Assembly (NCBI GenBank): GCA_040385105.1
Contig: JAZKHY010000028.1
Span: 1 to 64,000 of the forward strand
Direction: 5' to 3'
Length of the DNA: 64,000 nucleotides
Source: JACMQX01 sp040385105
GTDB taxonomy: Bacteria > Pseudomonadota > Gammaproteobacteria > Burkholderiales > Burkholderiaceae_C
The notes below the pieces were generated by a model that had not been told where the DNA came from, did no database searches, and saw only the letters and a list, made by a program, of their open reading frames with translations. Of the stretch, positions 54,086-64,000 are shown one piece after another; the stretch's first letter is position 1; every line of letters begins with the position of its first letter. Position numbers and translations under genes: made by a program.

Positions 54086-55699
54086 ATGTCAGTTCTGGAG
54101 ACAAAACTCAACGCACGTTCCGCGGACTTCCAGTCCAATGCCGCCGCCATGCGCGCGCTGGTGAACGACCTGAAAGTGCAGATCGAAAAGTCGGTGCAGG
54201 GCGGCGGCGCAGCGGCCCGCGCCAAGCACCTGGCCCGCGGCAAGCTGCTGCCGCGCGAGCGGGTGCAGATGTTGCTGGACCCGGGCACGCCGTTCCTGGA
54301 GCTGGCGCCGCTGGCCGCCCACAACATGTACAAGGGCGACGCGCCCTGCGCCGGCCTCATCACCGGCATCGGCCGCATCAGCGGCGTGGATTGCATGATT
54401 GTGTGCAACGACGCCACGGTCAAGGGCGGCACCTACTACCCGATGACGGTCAAGAAGCATGTGCGCGCCCAGGAAGTGGCCCAGCAGAACAACCTGCCCT
54501 GCGTCTACCTGGTGGACTCCGGTGGCGCCAACCTGCCCAACCAGGACGACGTGTTCCCCGACCGCGACCACTTCGGCCGCATCTTCTTCAACCAGGCCAA
54601 CATGAGCGCACAAGGCATTGGGCAGATTGCCGTGGTCATGGGCAGCTGCACCGCAGGCGGCGCCTACATGCCGGCCATGAGCGACGAGACCATCATCGTC
54701 AAGAACCAGGGCACCATTTTCCTCGGAGGCCCGCCGCTGGTGAAGGCGGCCACGGGCGAGATCGTCACGGCGGAAGACCTGGGCGGCGGCGATGTGCACA
54801 CCCGCCTGTCGGGCGTGGCCGACCACCTGGCGCAGAACGACCCGCATGCACTGGCGCTGGCGCGCACGGCAGTGCGCAACCTGAATGCGCGCGCGGTCAA
54901 GCCCGTCGTGCCGCAGGACGCCGTGATCGAGCCGCCGAAGTACCCGGCGGATGACCTCTACGGCATCATTCCCGAAGACAAGCGCAAGCCTTATGACGTG
55001 CGCGAGATCATCGCGCGCATCGTCGATGGCAGCGACTTTGACGAGTTCAAGGCGCGCTTCGGCAGCACACTGATCACCGGCTTTGCACGCATCGAAGGCA
55101 TGCCGGTCGGCATTGTTGCCAACAACGGCATCCTCTTCTCCGAGTCGGCGCAAAAGGGCGCGCATTTCATCGAGCTGTGCTGCCAGCGCAAGGTGCCTTT
55201 GATCTTCCTGCAGAACATCACCGGCTTCATGGTGGGCCGCAAGTACGAAAACGAAGGCATCGCGCGGCATGGCGCCAAGATGGTCACGGCTGTGGCCACC
55301 GCGCAGGTGCCCAAGTTCACCGTCATCATCGGCGGCAGCTATGGCGCGGGCAACTACGGCATGTGCGGGCGCGCCTACTCGCCGCGCTTCCTCTGGATGT
55401 GGCCCAATGCGCGCATCTGCGTCATGGGCGGCGAGCAGGCGGCCGGCGTGCTGGCCACCGTCAAGCGCGACGGCATCGAGGCCAAAGGGGGCAGCTGGTC
55501 GGCCGAAGAAGAAAAAGCTTTCAAGCAACCAGTGCTTGACCAGTTCGAGCACCAGTCGCACCCCTACTACTCCAGCGCCAGGCTGTGGGACGACGGCGTC
55601 ATCGACCCGGCCGACACGCGCCGCGTGCTGGCCCTGGGCCTGCGCACCAGCCTGAATGCGCCGATCCCCGAGCCGAAGTTCGGCATTTTCCGGATGTAA
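54086..55699 (+). CDS. liuB: Methylcrotonyl-CoA carboxylase beta (carboxyltransferase) subunit
   Basis: 537 aa. It has the acyl-CoA carboxyltransferase folds, with CVYLVDSGGANLPNQDDVFPD and HFGRIFFNQANMSAQGIGQI characteristic of 3-methylcrotonyl-CoA carboxylase, then GSCTAGGAYMPAMSDETIIV and the second half GFMVGRKYENEGIARHGAKMV. TTGAGG precedes the ATG. It pairs with the biotin-carrying alpha subunit encoded at 58991. The promoter was not identified and no LiuR palindrome is visible upstream. Confidence 0.95.
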   Translation: MSVLETKLNARSADFQSNAAAMRALVNDLKVQIEKSVQGGGAAARAKHLARGKLLPRERVQMLLDPGTPFLELAPLAAHNMYKGDAPCAGLITGIGRISGVDCMIVCNDATVKGGTYYPMTVKKHVRAQEVAQQNNLPCVYLVDSGGANLPNQDDVFPDRDHFGRIFFNQANMSAQGIGQIAVVMGSCTAGGAYMPAMSDETIIVKNQGTIFLGGPPLVKAATGEIVTAEDLGGGDVHTRLSGVADHLAQNDPHALALARTAVRNLNARAVKPVVPQDAVIEPPKYPADDLYGIIPEDKRKPYDVREIIARIVDGSDFDEFKARFGSTLITGFARIEGMPVGIVANNGILFSESAQKGAHFIELCCQRKVPLIFLQNITGFMVGRKYENEGIARHGAKMVTAVATAQVPKFTVIIGGSYGAGNYGMCGRAYSPRFLWMWPNARICVMGGEQAAGVLATVKRDGIEAKGGSWSAEEEKAFKQPVLDQFEHQSHPYYSSARLWDDGVIDPADTRRVLALGLRTSLNAPIPEPKFGIFRM

Positions 55700-55712
55700 C
55701 CCAGAGACTTCC

Positions 55713-56852
55713 ATGCAGAACCAGAGCATCTACGACAACTCCGACCACGAACTGCTGCGCGACCAGGTCGCCAAGTTCATCGCCCGCGAGGTCGAGCCGC
55801 ATGCCGATGCGTGGGAAGACAAAGGCATGGTGCCGCGCGACGTGCTGCGCCGCATGGGCCAGGCCGGCCTGCTGGGCATTGCCTTTGAGGGCGACTACGG
55901 CGGAAGCGACGCCGACGCCATGACCAACCTGGTGTTCGCCGAGGCGCTGTCTCAGTCCACCTATGCGGGCTTCATCATCACCGTGCTGGTCCATACCGAC
56001 ATGGCCGGACCGCACCTGCACCATGCGGGCACGCCGGCGCAGAAAGAGAAGTACATGCGCAGGATCACCTCGGGCGAGATGATCTGTGCGGTCGGCATCA
56101 CCGAGCCTGGCGCAGGGTCCGACGTGGCGGGCATCCGTACCACCGCCAAGCGTGATGGCGATGAATGGGTGCTCAACGGCACCAAGATGTTCATCACCAA
56201 CGGCGTCCATGCCGACGTGTACTTTGTTGCCGCCAAGACCGGCACGGCGAGGCACGACATGACCATGTTCATTGTGGAGAAGGGCACGCCCGGCTTCACC
56301 GTGGGCCGTGCGCTGAAGAAGACAGGCTGGCTGTCATCCGATACCGCCGAGCTGATCTTTGACAATGTGCGCATCCCTGCCGGCAACATGCTGGGCGAGG
56401 AAGGCAAGGGCTTTTACTCCGTGATGAAGAACTTCCAGACCGAGCGCATCGCCCTGGGGGCCATGGCCGTGGGCCATTGCCAGCGCGCGCTGGAACTCAC
56501 GCTGGACTATGTGCGCCAGCGCCAGGCCTTCGGCGCGACGCTGTGGGACAAGCAGACCATCCGCCAGCGCCTGTCGATGCTCGACGCGAAGACGCGGGCC
56601 GCGCGCGCCTTCATGTACCACTGCGCCTGGCGCGTGACGCAAGGCCACGACATCGTGCAGGACGTGTCCATGCTCAAGGCCCTGACCGGCGAGCTCGTCA
56701 ACGAGGTGGTCCAGACCTGCCAGCAGTTCCACGGCGGCATGGGCTACATCCGCGAGACCGCCATCGAGCGGCTCTGGCGCGACGCGCGCGTGCTGGCGAT
56801 TGGCGGCGGGGCGACGGAAGTCATGCTGGAAGAAGTGGCCAAGCGCTACTGA
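55713..56852 (+). CDS. Acyl-CoA dehydrogenase
   Basis: 379 aa. Signatures are VGITEPGAGSDVAGIRTTAK, MFITNGVHADVYFVAAKTG and the FHGGMGYIRETAIERLWRD block; the catalytic Glu is in FQTERIALGAMAVG. Its sequence differs from the isovaleryl-CoA dehydrogenase at 34 kb and looks more like long-chain or citronellyl-type enzymes. It is encoded 13 bases after the carboxyltransferase gene, so its substrate may be another branched acyl-CoA. Confidence 0.9.
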   Translation: MQNQSIYDNSDHELLRDQVAKFIAREVEPHADAWEDKGMVPRDVLRRMGQAGLLGIAFEGDYGGSDADAMTNLVFAEALSQSTYAGFIITVLVHTDMAGPHLHHAGTPAQKEKYMRRITSGEMICAVGITEPGAGSDVAGIRTTAKRDGDEWVLNGTKMFITNGVHADVYFVAAKTGTARHDMTMFIVEKGTPGFTVGRALKKTGWLSSDTAELIFDNVRIPAGNMLGEEGKGFYSVMKNFQTERIALGAMAVGHCQRALELTLDYVRQRQAFGATLWDKQTIRQRLSMLDAKTRAARAFMYHCAWRVTQGHDIVQDVSMLKALTGELVNEVVQTCQQFHGGMGYIRETAIERLWRDARVLAIGGGATEVMLEEVAKRY

Positions 56853-56883
56853 GCCGCGCGAATCCCACCACTAAAGTTCCAAT

Positions 56884-56913
56884 ATGTGTACAATTTTTGA
56901 AAAACATACACAT
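56884..56913. promoter_or_regulatory. Inverted repeat, probable VapBC operator
   Basis: ATGTGTA (56884-56890) and TACACAT (56907-56913) form a perfect 7-bp inverted repeat with a 16-base AT-rich spacer, ending ten bases before the VapB start. A TACAAT hexamer (56889-56894) could be a -10 element, but no good -35 is seen. VapBC complexes bind such dyads to repress themselves. Confidence 0.55.
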
Positions 56914-56923
56914 CGAGATCTTT

Positions 56924-57190
56924 ATGCGAACCAACATCGTGATCGACGACCAGCTCATGGAAGCCGCCATGAAGGCGGGCGGCTACAAAACCAAGCGCGA
57001 CGCTGTCGAGGAAGGCTTGCGCCTGCTTGCGCGGCGCGCGGCTTACCAGAACCTTCGCGCCTTGCGCGGCAAGCTCAGCTGGAGCCTGGACGGCGACTGG
57101 AGCGAAGGGGCGGGTGCCCATGTGGTCCAGGAGCAGCAGCCCCGGGATCTGGCCGCACCGGTCAGGCAGCCGCGCAAGGGCAGCAAATGA
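56924..57190 (+). CDS. vapB: VapB-type antitoxin
   Basis: An 88-aa ribbon-helix-helix antitoxin. MRTNIVIDDQLMEAAMKAGG followed by YKTKRDAVEEGLRLLARR is the VapB DNA-binding signature; the C-terminal half is charged and probably the toxin-binding tail. It overlaps the vapC start by four bases (ATGA), the standard antitoxin-first order. It lies in the gap between an acyl-CoA dehydrogenase and the enoyl-CoA hydratase of the leucine operon. Confidence 0.93.
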   Translation: MRTNIVIDDQLMEAAMKAGGYKTKRDAVEEGLRLLARRAAYQNLRALRGKLSWSLDGDWSEGAGAHVVQEQQPRDLAAPVRQPRKGSK

Positions 57191-57591
57191 TCACTGCGGA
57201 CTCAAGCGTCTGGATCGGCTATTTCAATGGCCAGGACTCGCCGCAGACCCGGGCGCTGGATGCGGCGCTGGACGACAGCGTCAATGAGATCGTCCTTCTT
57301 GACGTTGTCCTGATGGAAGTGCTGCGCGGCTTCAGGTACGAGCGCGAATGGACGCTGGCGCGGCAGGCCCTTGCCCAACTGCCTGTTGCTACAGCGAGCG
57401 GCGAGGGCGTCGCCGTTTCAGCGGCATCGCTTTACCGCAAGCTTCGCAGCAGCGGCTATACGGTGCGCAGCCCGATCGACCTGATGGTCGGGGCCTGGTG
57501 CATCCGCAATGACTGCCAGCTGATTCATGCGGACCGTGATTTCGAGAGCATGGCGCGGCTCGAAGGCCTGCAGGCATGGAGACCCGAATGA
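57187..57591 (+). CDS. vapC: VapC-type PIN-domain toxin
   Basis: A 134-aa PIN-domain ribonuclease, normal length. The four acidic residues are Asp5 (ITADSSVWIGYF), Glu44 (LMEVLRGF), Asp98 (SPIDLMVGAWC) and Asp116 (HADRDFE), so the Mg2+ site looks intact. Known VapC toxins cut tRNA or rRNA; the target here is unknown. Its stop overlaps the hydratase ATG (ATGA), which ties toxin translation to the catabolic operon. Confidence 0.94.
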   Translation: MITADSSVWIGYFNGQDSPQTRALDAALDDSVNEIVLLDVVLMEVLRGFRYEREWTLARQALAQLPVATASGEGVAVSAASLYRKLRSSGYTVRSPIDLMVGAWCIRNDCQLIHADRDFESMARLEGLQAWRPE

Positions 57592-58370
57592 ACCACATCA
57601 CACTTGAAACCACCGGCGCGGTTGCCACGGTCACCCTCAATCGCCCCGACGTGCGCAATGCCTTCAACGACGAAGTCATCCTGGAACTGACGCAGGTGTT
57701 CCGCGACCTGGGCGCGCGCGACGACGTACGCTGCATCGTGCTCGCCGCTGCAGGCACGGCCTACTGCGCGGGCGCCGACCTGAACTGGATGAAGCGCATG
57801 GCGGACTACACCCGCGAGCAGAACCTGGCCGATGCGGGGCAGCTGGGCGAGATGCTGCGTGTCATCTACACCTGCCCCAAGCCGACGATCGCAAAGGTGC
57901 AGGGTGATGTGTATGCCGGCGGCACCGGGCTGGTTGCGGCCTGCGACATTGCCATCTCGGTGGACACGGCCAGCTACTGCCTGAGCGAGACGCGCATCGG
58001 ACTGATTCCGGCCACCATCAGCCCCTATGTGATCCGTGCCATGGGCGCGCGCGCCGCGCACCGCTACTTCCTCACGGCTGAGCGCTTCAGCGCAGCCGAG
58101 GCGTATCGCATCGGCTTCGTGCATGAGGTGGTGGTGGCAGGCGAGCTGGAAGCAAAGACCGGCGAGCTGGCGCGCACGCTGGTCAACTGCGGCCCGGCGG
58201 CGGTCAAGGCTACCAAGAAGCTGGTACAGGACGTTGCTGAAAAAGACATCACGCCCGAACTCATCGCCATGACGGTGTCGGGCATTGCCGACATCCGCGT
58301 CAGCCCCGAAGGCCGCGAAGGCGTCCAGTCCTTCCTGCAAAAGCGCAAGCCGGGCTGGTTGCTGCCATGA
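57588..58370 (+). CDS. liuC: Enoyl-CoA hydratase, probable 3-methylglutaconyl-CoA hydratase
   Basis: 260 aa of the crotonase family. Oxyanion-hole segments are GTAYCAGADLNWMKRM and VQGDVYAGGTGLVAACDIAIS; LSETRIGLIPATISPYVIRAMG holds the catalytic-Glu region and is typical of methylglutaconyl-CoA hydratases. The ATG at 57588 overlaps the vapC stop with GGAG five bases upstream; an ATG at 57576 is possible. It catalyses the step between the carboxylase and HMG-CoA lyase. Confidence 0.9.
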   Translation: MNHITLETTGAVATVTLNRPDVRNAFNDEVILELTQVFRDLGARDDVRCIVLAAAGTAYCAGADLNWMKRMADYTREQNLADAGQLGEMLRVIYTCPKPTIAKVQGDVYAGGTGLVAACDIAISVDTASYCLSETRIGLIPATISPYVIRAMGARAAHRYFLTAERFSAAEAYRIGFVHEVVVAGELEAKTGELARTLVNCGPAAVKATKKLVQDVAEKDITPELIAMTVSGIADIRVSPEGREGVQSFLQKRKPGWLLP

Positions 58371-58990
58371 ACGCACTGGACACGACGCACCTGGTCGCGC
58401 TGGCCGCAGCCCTGGGCTGGGCCAGCGGCTTCCGGCTGTATGCGGCGGTGTTCATCACCGGCATGGCGGGCTTCATGGGCTGGCTGCCGCTGCCGCCCGG
58501 CCTGCAGGTACTGCAGCATCCGGCAGTGCTGGGCGTGAGCGGCGTCATGCTGTTCATGGAGTTCTTCGCCGACAAGATCCCGTTTGTCGATTCCATCTGG
58601 GACGTGGTGCATACCGTGGTGCGCATTCCGGCGGGCGCGGCGCTGGCCGCCGGTGCGCTGGGCGCCGATGGCGCAACAGCAACCACGGTGGCGGCCCTGC
58701 TCGGCGGCACGCTGGCTGCTGCATCACATACCACCAAGATGACCACGCGCGCCGCCGTCAACACATCGCCCGAGCCGTTCTCCAACATCGCCGTGTCGCT
58801 GCTGGAAGACGGGCTGGTCGTGGCCGGGCTCTGGCTTGCGGTGAACTACCCGGTCGCCTTCGGCATCGCGCTGTGCGTGGCGCTGGGCCTGATGGCCATC
58901 ATGCTGGCGCTGCTGTTCAAGTTTTTTATCGCCGTCATCCGCAGGATCGCGGCCTTCTTCTCTGGCGCTCCCGCGCCGCAAGGAACCTGA
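58367..58990 (+). CDS. DUF4126 integral membrane protein
   Basis: A 207-aa membrane protein with about four to five hydrophobic stretches and the family segments AAALGWASGFRLYAAVFITG and FFADKIPFVDSIWDVVHTVVRIPAG. Function unknown. It overlaps the hydratase stop by four bases and touches the carboxylase alpha start (TGAATG), so it is translated as part of the leucine operon. Confidence 0.9.
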   Translation: MNALDTTHLVALAAALGWASGFRLYAAVFITGMAGFMGWLPLPPGLQVLQHPAVLGVSGVMLFMEFFADKIPFVDSIWDVVHTVVRIPAGAALAAGALGADGATATTVAALLGGTLAAASHTTKMTTRAAVNTSPEPFSNIAVSLLEDGLVVAGLWLAVNYPVAFGIALCVALGLMAIMLALLFKFFIAVIRRIAAFFSGAPAPQGT

Positions 58991-60994
<2,004 letters not shown>

Positions 60995-61022
60995 AAGGCC
61001 CTGCCTGGCCCCGCTTCCACTG

Positions 61023-61943
61023 ATGAAAATTTCCTTCTGCTGCACTGACACCAAAGCCGAACCCTGGCTTGAGGGCCTGGGCGCCGCCCTCCCTCAGGCC
61101 ACGATCGAGGCCTGGACGCCAGGCAGCGCGCCGGCTGACTACGCCATTGTCTGGACGCCGCCGCAGCAGTTCATGGACGAGCAGCCGCAGCTCAAGGGCA
61201 TCTTCAACATCGGCGCCGGTGTTGATGCGCTCATGAAGCTCAGGCTGCCAGAGGGCGCGAAGGTCGTGCGCATCGACGACGGCGGCATGGCGGTGCAGAT
61301 GGCCGAGTTTGTCTGCCACGCCGTCATCCGCCACTTCCGGGAACTGGACGACTATGGGGCCGACATGGGCCAGGGCAAGTGGTCGTTCCGGCGCCCGCGC
61401 AATCGCGCTGACTACCCGGTCGGCGTCATGGGCCTGGGCGTGCTGGGCCAGCGCGTGGCCCAGGCGCTGCGGGTGTTTGAATTCCCGGTACTGGGCTGGA
61501 GCCGCACGGCCAGGTCAGTGGAGGGCGTTCAGTGCTTTTCGGGCGAAAAGGGGTTCAACGACTTCCTGGCCGCCACGCGCATCCTGGTGTGCCTGCTGCC
61601 GCTCACGGCCGACACCCGCGACATCATCAACAAGGACACACTGGGCAGACTCAAGCCCGGCGGCTATGTCATCAATGTGGCGCGGGGTGCGCATGTGGTG
61701 GACGACGACCTGCTGGCCGCGATCGACAGTGGCCACCTGGCCGGCGCCGCACTGGATGTGTTCCGCACCGAGCCGCTGCCGGCCGGGCACCCGTTCTGGA
61801 AGCATCCGGAAATCACCGTTACGCCCCACACCTCGGCCCGCACGCTGCGCGAGGAAAGCATTGCGCAGATCGCCGGCAAGATCGCCGCCTTTGACCGGGG
61901 AGAACCCATCGCCGGCGTGGTTGACCGTAACCGTGGATACTGA
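61023..61943 (+). CDS. ghrA: Glyoxylate/hydroxypyruvate reductase A
   Basis: A 306-aa NAD(P)H-dependent 2-hydroxyacid dehydrogenase. The nucleotide-binding motif is VMGLGVLGQRVAQALR, with Arg in RGAHVVDDDLLAAIDSGHLAGAALDVF, Glu in RTEPLPAGHPFWKHPEI and His in VTPHTSAR completing the catalytic set. The N-terminus MKISFCCTD is typical of GhrA. It reduces glyoxylate or hydroxypyruvate. It sits between the two last leucine genes (27 and 9 bases apart); its connection to leucine is unclear. Confidence 0.93.
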   Translation: MKISFCCTDTKAEPWLEGLGAALPQATIEAWTPGSAPADYAIVWTPPQQFMDEQPQLKGIFNIGAGVDALMKLRLPEGAKVVRIDDGGMAVQMAEFVCHAVIRHFRELDDYGADMGQGKWSFRRPRNRADYPVGVMGLGVLGQRVAQALRVFEFPVLGWSRTARSVEGVQCFSGEKGFNDFLAATRILVCLLPLTADTRDIINKDTLGRLKPGGYVINVARGAHVVDDDLLAAIDSGHLAGAALDVFRTEPLPAGHPFWKHPEITVTPHTSARTLREESIAQIAGKIAAFDRGEPIAGVVDRNRGY

Positions 61944-61952
61944 GAGCTCATC

Positions 61953-62861
61953 ATGAAACTTCCATCCAGAGTCAAGCTTGTGGACGTCGGCCCGCGCGAC
62001 GGCCTGCAGAACGAAAAGCAGCCGGTCCCGGCCGCCGTGAAGATCGAGCTGGTCCACCGCTTGCAGGACGCCGGACTGAAAGAGATCGAGGTCACCAGCT
62101 TCGTCAGCCCCAAATGGGTACCGCAGATGGCCGACAACGCCGAAGTCATGGCGGGGATCCAGCGCAAACCTGGCGTGCGCTACTCGGTGCTCACGCCCAA
62201 CCTCAAGGGCTTCGAGGCAGCGGTTGCATCCAGGCCCGACGAGATCGTGGTGTTCGCCGCGGCGAGCGAGGCTTTCAGCCAGCGCAACATCAACTGCTCG
62301 ATCGAGGAGAGCATCGAGCGGTTCCGTCCCGTTGCCGATGCAGCGCGCGCCAGGAACATTTATGTGCGCGGCGCCATTTCCTGCGCCGTCGGCTGCCCGT
62401 ATGAAGGCGAGATCGCGCCTGAGCGTGTGGCGATGGTCGCGCGCCTGCTCAAGGAAATCGGGGTGCAGCACATCGGTGTGGCAGACACCATCGGCGTGGG
62501 CACGCCGGTCAAGGTGGAGCGGGCGATGAAGGCGGCGCTGGAGCACTACGACATCAACGACATCTCCGGCCATTTCCACGACACCTACGGCCAGGCGCTC
62601 GGCAATACGCTGGCCTGCCTGGAAATGGGTATCTGGCAGTACGACACCTCGTCTGCGGGCCTGGGGGGCTGCCCCTATGCCAAAGGGGCGACCGGCAACG
62701 TTGCGACGGAAGACGTGGTCTACATGTTGCACGGCATGGGGATCGACACCGGCATCGACCTGGACAAGCTCATCGATGCCGGCAAGTTCATCAGCGACTT
62801 TCTTGAACGCAAGCCTAATTCGCGTGCGGCCACGGCGATCCTCAACAAGCGGATGAATTGA
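61953..62861 (+). CDS. liuE: Hydroxymethylglutaryl-CoA lyase
   Basis: A 302-aa TIM-barrel lyase that splits HMG-CoA into acetoacetate and acetyl-CoA, ending leucine catabolism. It starts VKLVDVGPRDGLQNEKQPVP (Asp/Arg of the active site), has the HFHDTYGQALGN metal motif and the GLGGCPYAKGATGNVATEDVVY motif with the catalytic Cys. Full length for the family. Confidence 0.97.
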   Translation: MKLPSRVKLVDVGPRDGLQNEKQPVPAAVKIELVHRLQDAGLKEIEVTSFVSPKWVPQMADNAEVMAGIQRKPGVRYSVLTPNLKGFEAAVASRPDEIVVFAAASEAFSQRNINCSIEESIERFRPVADAARARNIYVRGAISCAVGCPYEGEIAPERVAMVARLLKEIGVQHIGVADTIGVGTPVKVERAMKAALEHYDINDISGHFHDTYGQALGNTLACLEMGIWQYDTSSAGLGGCPYAKGATGNVATEDVVYMLHGMGIDTGIDLDKLIDAGKFISDFLERKPNSRAATAILNKRMN

Positions 62862-62864
62862 GCG

Positions 62865-63383
62865 ATGTGCGGTGCTGAACTCAAGGCCCTGCCGGAGGGC
62901 GTACAACGTGTTGCTGCAGTCCTGCAGGCCAAAGGCCACCCGCACATGCCCCGGATGCTCGACGACGCCGCGCGCACCGCGCAGCAGGCGGCGGATGCGC
63001 TGGGCATTGCCGTGGGCCAGATCGCCAAGAGCATCATCTTCCGGCGCAAGTCGGACAACGTGGCCGTTCTGGTGGTGACATCCGGCGACAGGCGCGTGGA
63101 CGAAAAGAAGGTGGAGGCCATCGTCTGCAATGGTGAGGGCAGGCTGGGGCGGGCCGACGCGGAGTTTGTGAAGGCCGCAACGGGCTTCTCCATCGGCGGC
63201 GTATCGCCGCTGGCCCATGCCACGCCGCCGGTGACGCTGATCGACCGCGACCTGTTCCGCTTCAATGAAATCTGGGCGGCGGCCGGCCACCCGCATGGCG
63301 TGTTCAGGCTCAGCCCGCAGGACCTGCAGGCCCTGACCGGCGCGCCGGTGCACGACGTTGCGCAGGAAAGCGCGCCTGCATGA
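62865..63383 (+). CDS. YbaK/EbsC-family protein (aminoacyl-tRNA deacylase-like)
   Basis: 172 aa with the YbaK fold: TAQQAADALGIAVGQIAKSIIFR and FSIGGVSPLAHATPPVTLIDRDL. Relatives clear mischarged tRNA (for example Cys-tRNA-Pro) or act in editing; the exact subfamily is not clear. The ATG is 3 bases after the HMG-CoA lyase stop, so it is co-transcribed. Its stop overlaps the DUF1289 ATG. Confidence 0.92.
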   Translation: MCGAELKALPEGVQRVAAVLQAKGHPHMPRMLDDAARTAQQAADALGIAVGQIAKSIIFRRKSDNVAVLVVTSGDRRVDEKKVEAIVCNGEGRLGRADAEFVKAATGFSIGGVSPLAHATPPVTLIDRDLFRFNEIWAAAGHPHGVFRLSPQDLQALTGAPVHDVAQESAPA

Positions 63384-63604
63384 ACCCGACGGACCTGCTC
63401 GCCAGCCTTGCGGCTTATGTGCGCGAGGGCGAGCCCAATGTGCCGTCGCCCTGCGTTGCGGTGTGCCGCATCAACCCGCAGACTGAAAAATGCGAGGGCT
63501 GCCTGCGCACGCTGGACGAGATCGCGGCATGGAGCCGGATGGATGACGCAGGCAAGCGTGTGGTGTGGGCGTCGATCGAGCAGCGGCTGGTTGCGGTGGA
63601 TTGA
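63380..63604 (+). CDS. DUF1289-family small cysteine-rich protein
   Basis: 74 aa. It has the DUF1289 Cys cluster SPCVAVCRINPQTEKCEGCLRTLDEIAAW, with four cysteines that may bind a metal, and the WSRMDDAGKRVVWASIEQRL end. Function unknown. It overlaps the YbaK-like gene by four bases. Confidence 0.9.
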   Translation: MNPTDLLASLAAYVREGEPNVPSPCVAVCRINPQTEKCEGCLRTLDEIAAWSRMDDAGKRVVWASIEQRLVAVD

Positions 63605-63625
63605 GCCGGCCCGGCGGAGAACAGC

Positions 63626-64000
63626 ATGAAGCACATCACCTTCTACCTTGACTTCATCTCCCCCTACGCATACCTCGCGTTCGAGAAGCTGCCTGAGGCT
63701 CTCAAAGGCCTGAGCTACAGCGTGACCCACAAGCCTGTGCTGTTCGGTGGCCTGCTCAAGCACCATGGGCAGCTTGGCCCGGCGGAGATCCCGCGCAAGC
63801 GCGACTGGACCTACCGCCAGGTGCTGTGGCTGGCGCACAGCCATGGCATTGAAATGCAGATGCCGGCGGCCCACCCGTTCAATCCGCTCGCGCTGCTGCG
63901 CCTGGCCATCGCCTGCGATGCGCAGGGCACACCCAACCGCTACGTCTGCGAGACGCTGTTCCGCCATGTCTGGCGCGGCGGCGCCGATGCGGCTGATGCG
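63626..64000 (+). CDS. 2-hydroxychromene-2-carboxylate isomerase/DsbA-like (partial)
   Basis: The first 125 residues of a gene that runs off the right edge. ITFYLDFISPYAYLAFEKLP is the start of the HCCA isomerase family, a DsbA-like fold with SPY instead of a CxxC redox pair; it continues HKPVLFGGLLKHHGQLGPAEIPRKRDW. Such proteins use glutathione in aromatic degradation or as general GST-kappa-like enzymes. The ATG lies 21 bases after the DUF1289 stop. Confidence 0.88.
   Translation, partial: MKHITFYLDFISPYAYLAFEKLPEALKGLSYSVTHKPVLFGGLLKHHGQLGPAEIPRKRDWTYRQVLWLAHSHGIEMQMPAAHPFNPLALLRLAIACDAQGTPNRYVCETLFRHVWRGGADAADA

Noticed and set aside
54089..55729. A 546-aa minus-strand frame opposite the carboxyltransferase gene.
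   Set aside because: Shadow of LiuB, whose motifs and ribosome-binding site are on the plus strand.

Overview
The window looks like chromosome from a GC-rich betaproteobacterium, most likely Burkholderiales and probably the Comamonadaceae. This rests on gene content: a Bug-type (TctC) solute receptor, an FFLEELY-motif protein, the corC-lnt-glyQ-glyS-gmhB-plsC-YgjP order, and a LiuR-controlled leucine catabolic set. No species is named because no search was run. The left edge is the end of an rRNA operon (23S 3' end, 5S, rho-independent terminator). No insertion sequence, phage, CRISPR array or tRNA was seen. Genes are densely packed, with many ATGA/TGATG overlaps. The only long non-coding stretch is an AT-rich gap of about 290 bp near 31.5 kb.

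Layout. 0.5-4 kb (-/+): acyl-CoA ligase, FFLEELY protein, lipase. 4-10 kb (+): a signalling block with a receiver/degenerate-cyclase protein, a large hybrid histidine kinase with Hpt domain, a LuxR-type regulator and a Crp-type regulator. 10-15 kb (-): a compact three-gene unit encoding a class III cyclase/TPR protein, a soluble PAP2/haloperoxidase-like enzyme with a Gly-Gly-Gly-Thr repeat, and an intracellular-looking subtilase. 15-17.7 kb: phenylalanine/tyrosine catabolism (phhA, hppD) with a divergent Lrp-type regulator. 17.7-27.4 kb: envelope and housekeeping genes (GNAT, corC, lnt, BASS transporter, glyQS, gmhB, plsC, YgjP-like peptidase). 27.4-32.3 kb: receiver, PAS/GAF kinase, CAP-domain lipoprotein, and an HTH-receiver protein.

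32.3-41 kb: a metallo-hydrolase diverging from liuR across a perfect 24-bp palindrome, then thioesterase, isovaleryl-CoA dehydrogenase, carbonic anhydrase, aceK, a small membrane protein, thiolase and acyl-CoA dehydrogenase. 41-46.9 kb: trkA-trkH potassium uptake, YchJ-like protein, metallophosphoesterase, HAD phosphatase and a pseudo-kinase/receiver protein. 46.9-52.5 kb: D-amino acid dehydrogenase-like enzyme, Bug receptor, hydantoinase-B protein carrying a HyuA remnant, HAD type II dehalogenase, YciI. 52.5-54 kb (-): RidA and an AraC regulator. 54-64 kb (+): the rest of leucine catabolism (both methylcrotonyl-CoA carboxylase subunits, enoyl-CoA hydratase, HMG-CoA lyase), plus an acyl-CoA dehydrogenase, a VapBC pair, a DUF4126 protein, GhrA, YbaK, a DUF1289 protein and a truncated isomerase.

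How it fits together. Leucine catabolism is split between two loci about 19 kb apart; together they cover isovaleryl-CoA to acetoacetate plus acetyl-CoA. The most novel-looking part is 4-15 kb. Its opposite-strand genes include a cyclase that keeps the catalytic residues, a cyclase homologue that has lost them, and a Crp-type regulator with an intact-looking cyclic-nucleotide pocket. These sit beside the haloperoxidase-like/subtilase pair, so a local cyclic-nucleotide circuit is a reasonable hypothesis but is not demonstrated.
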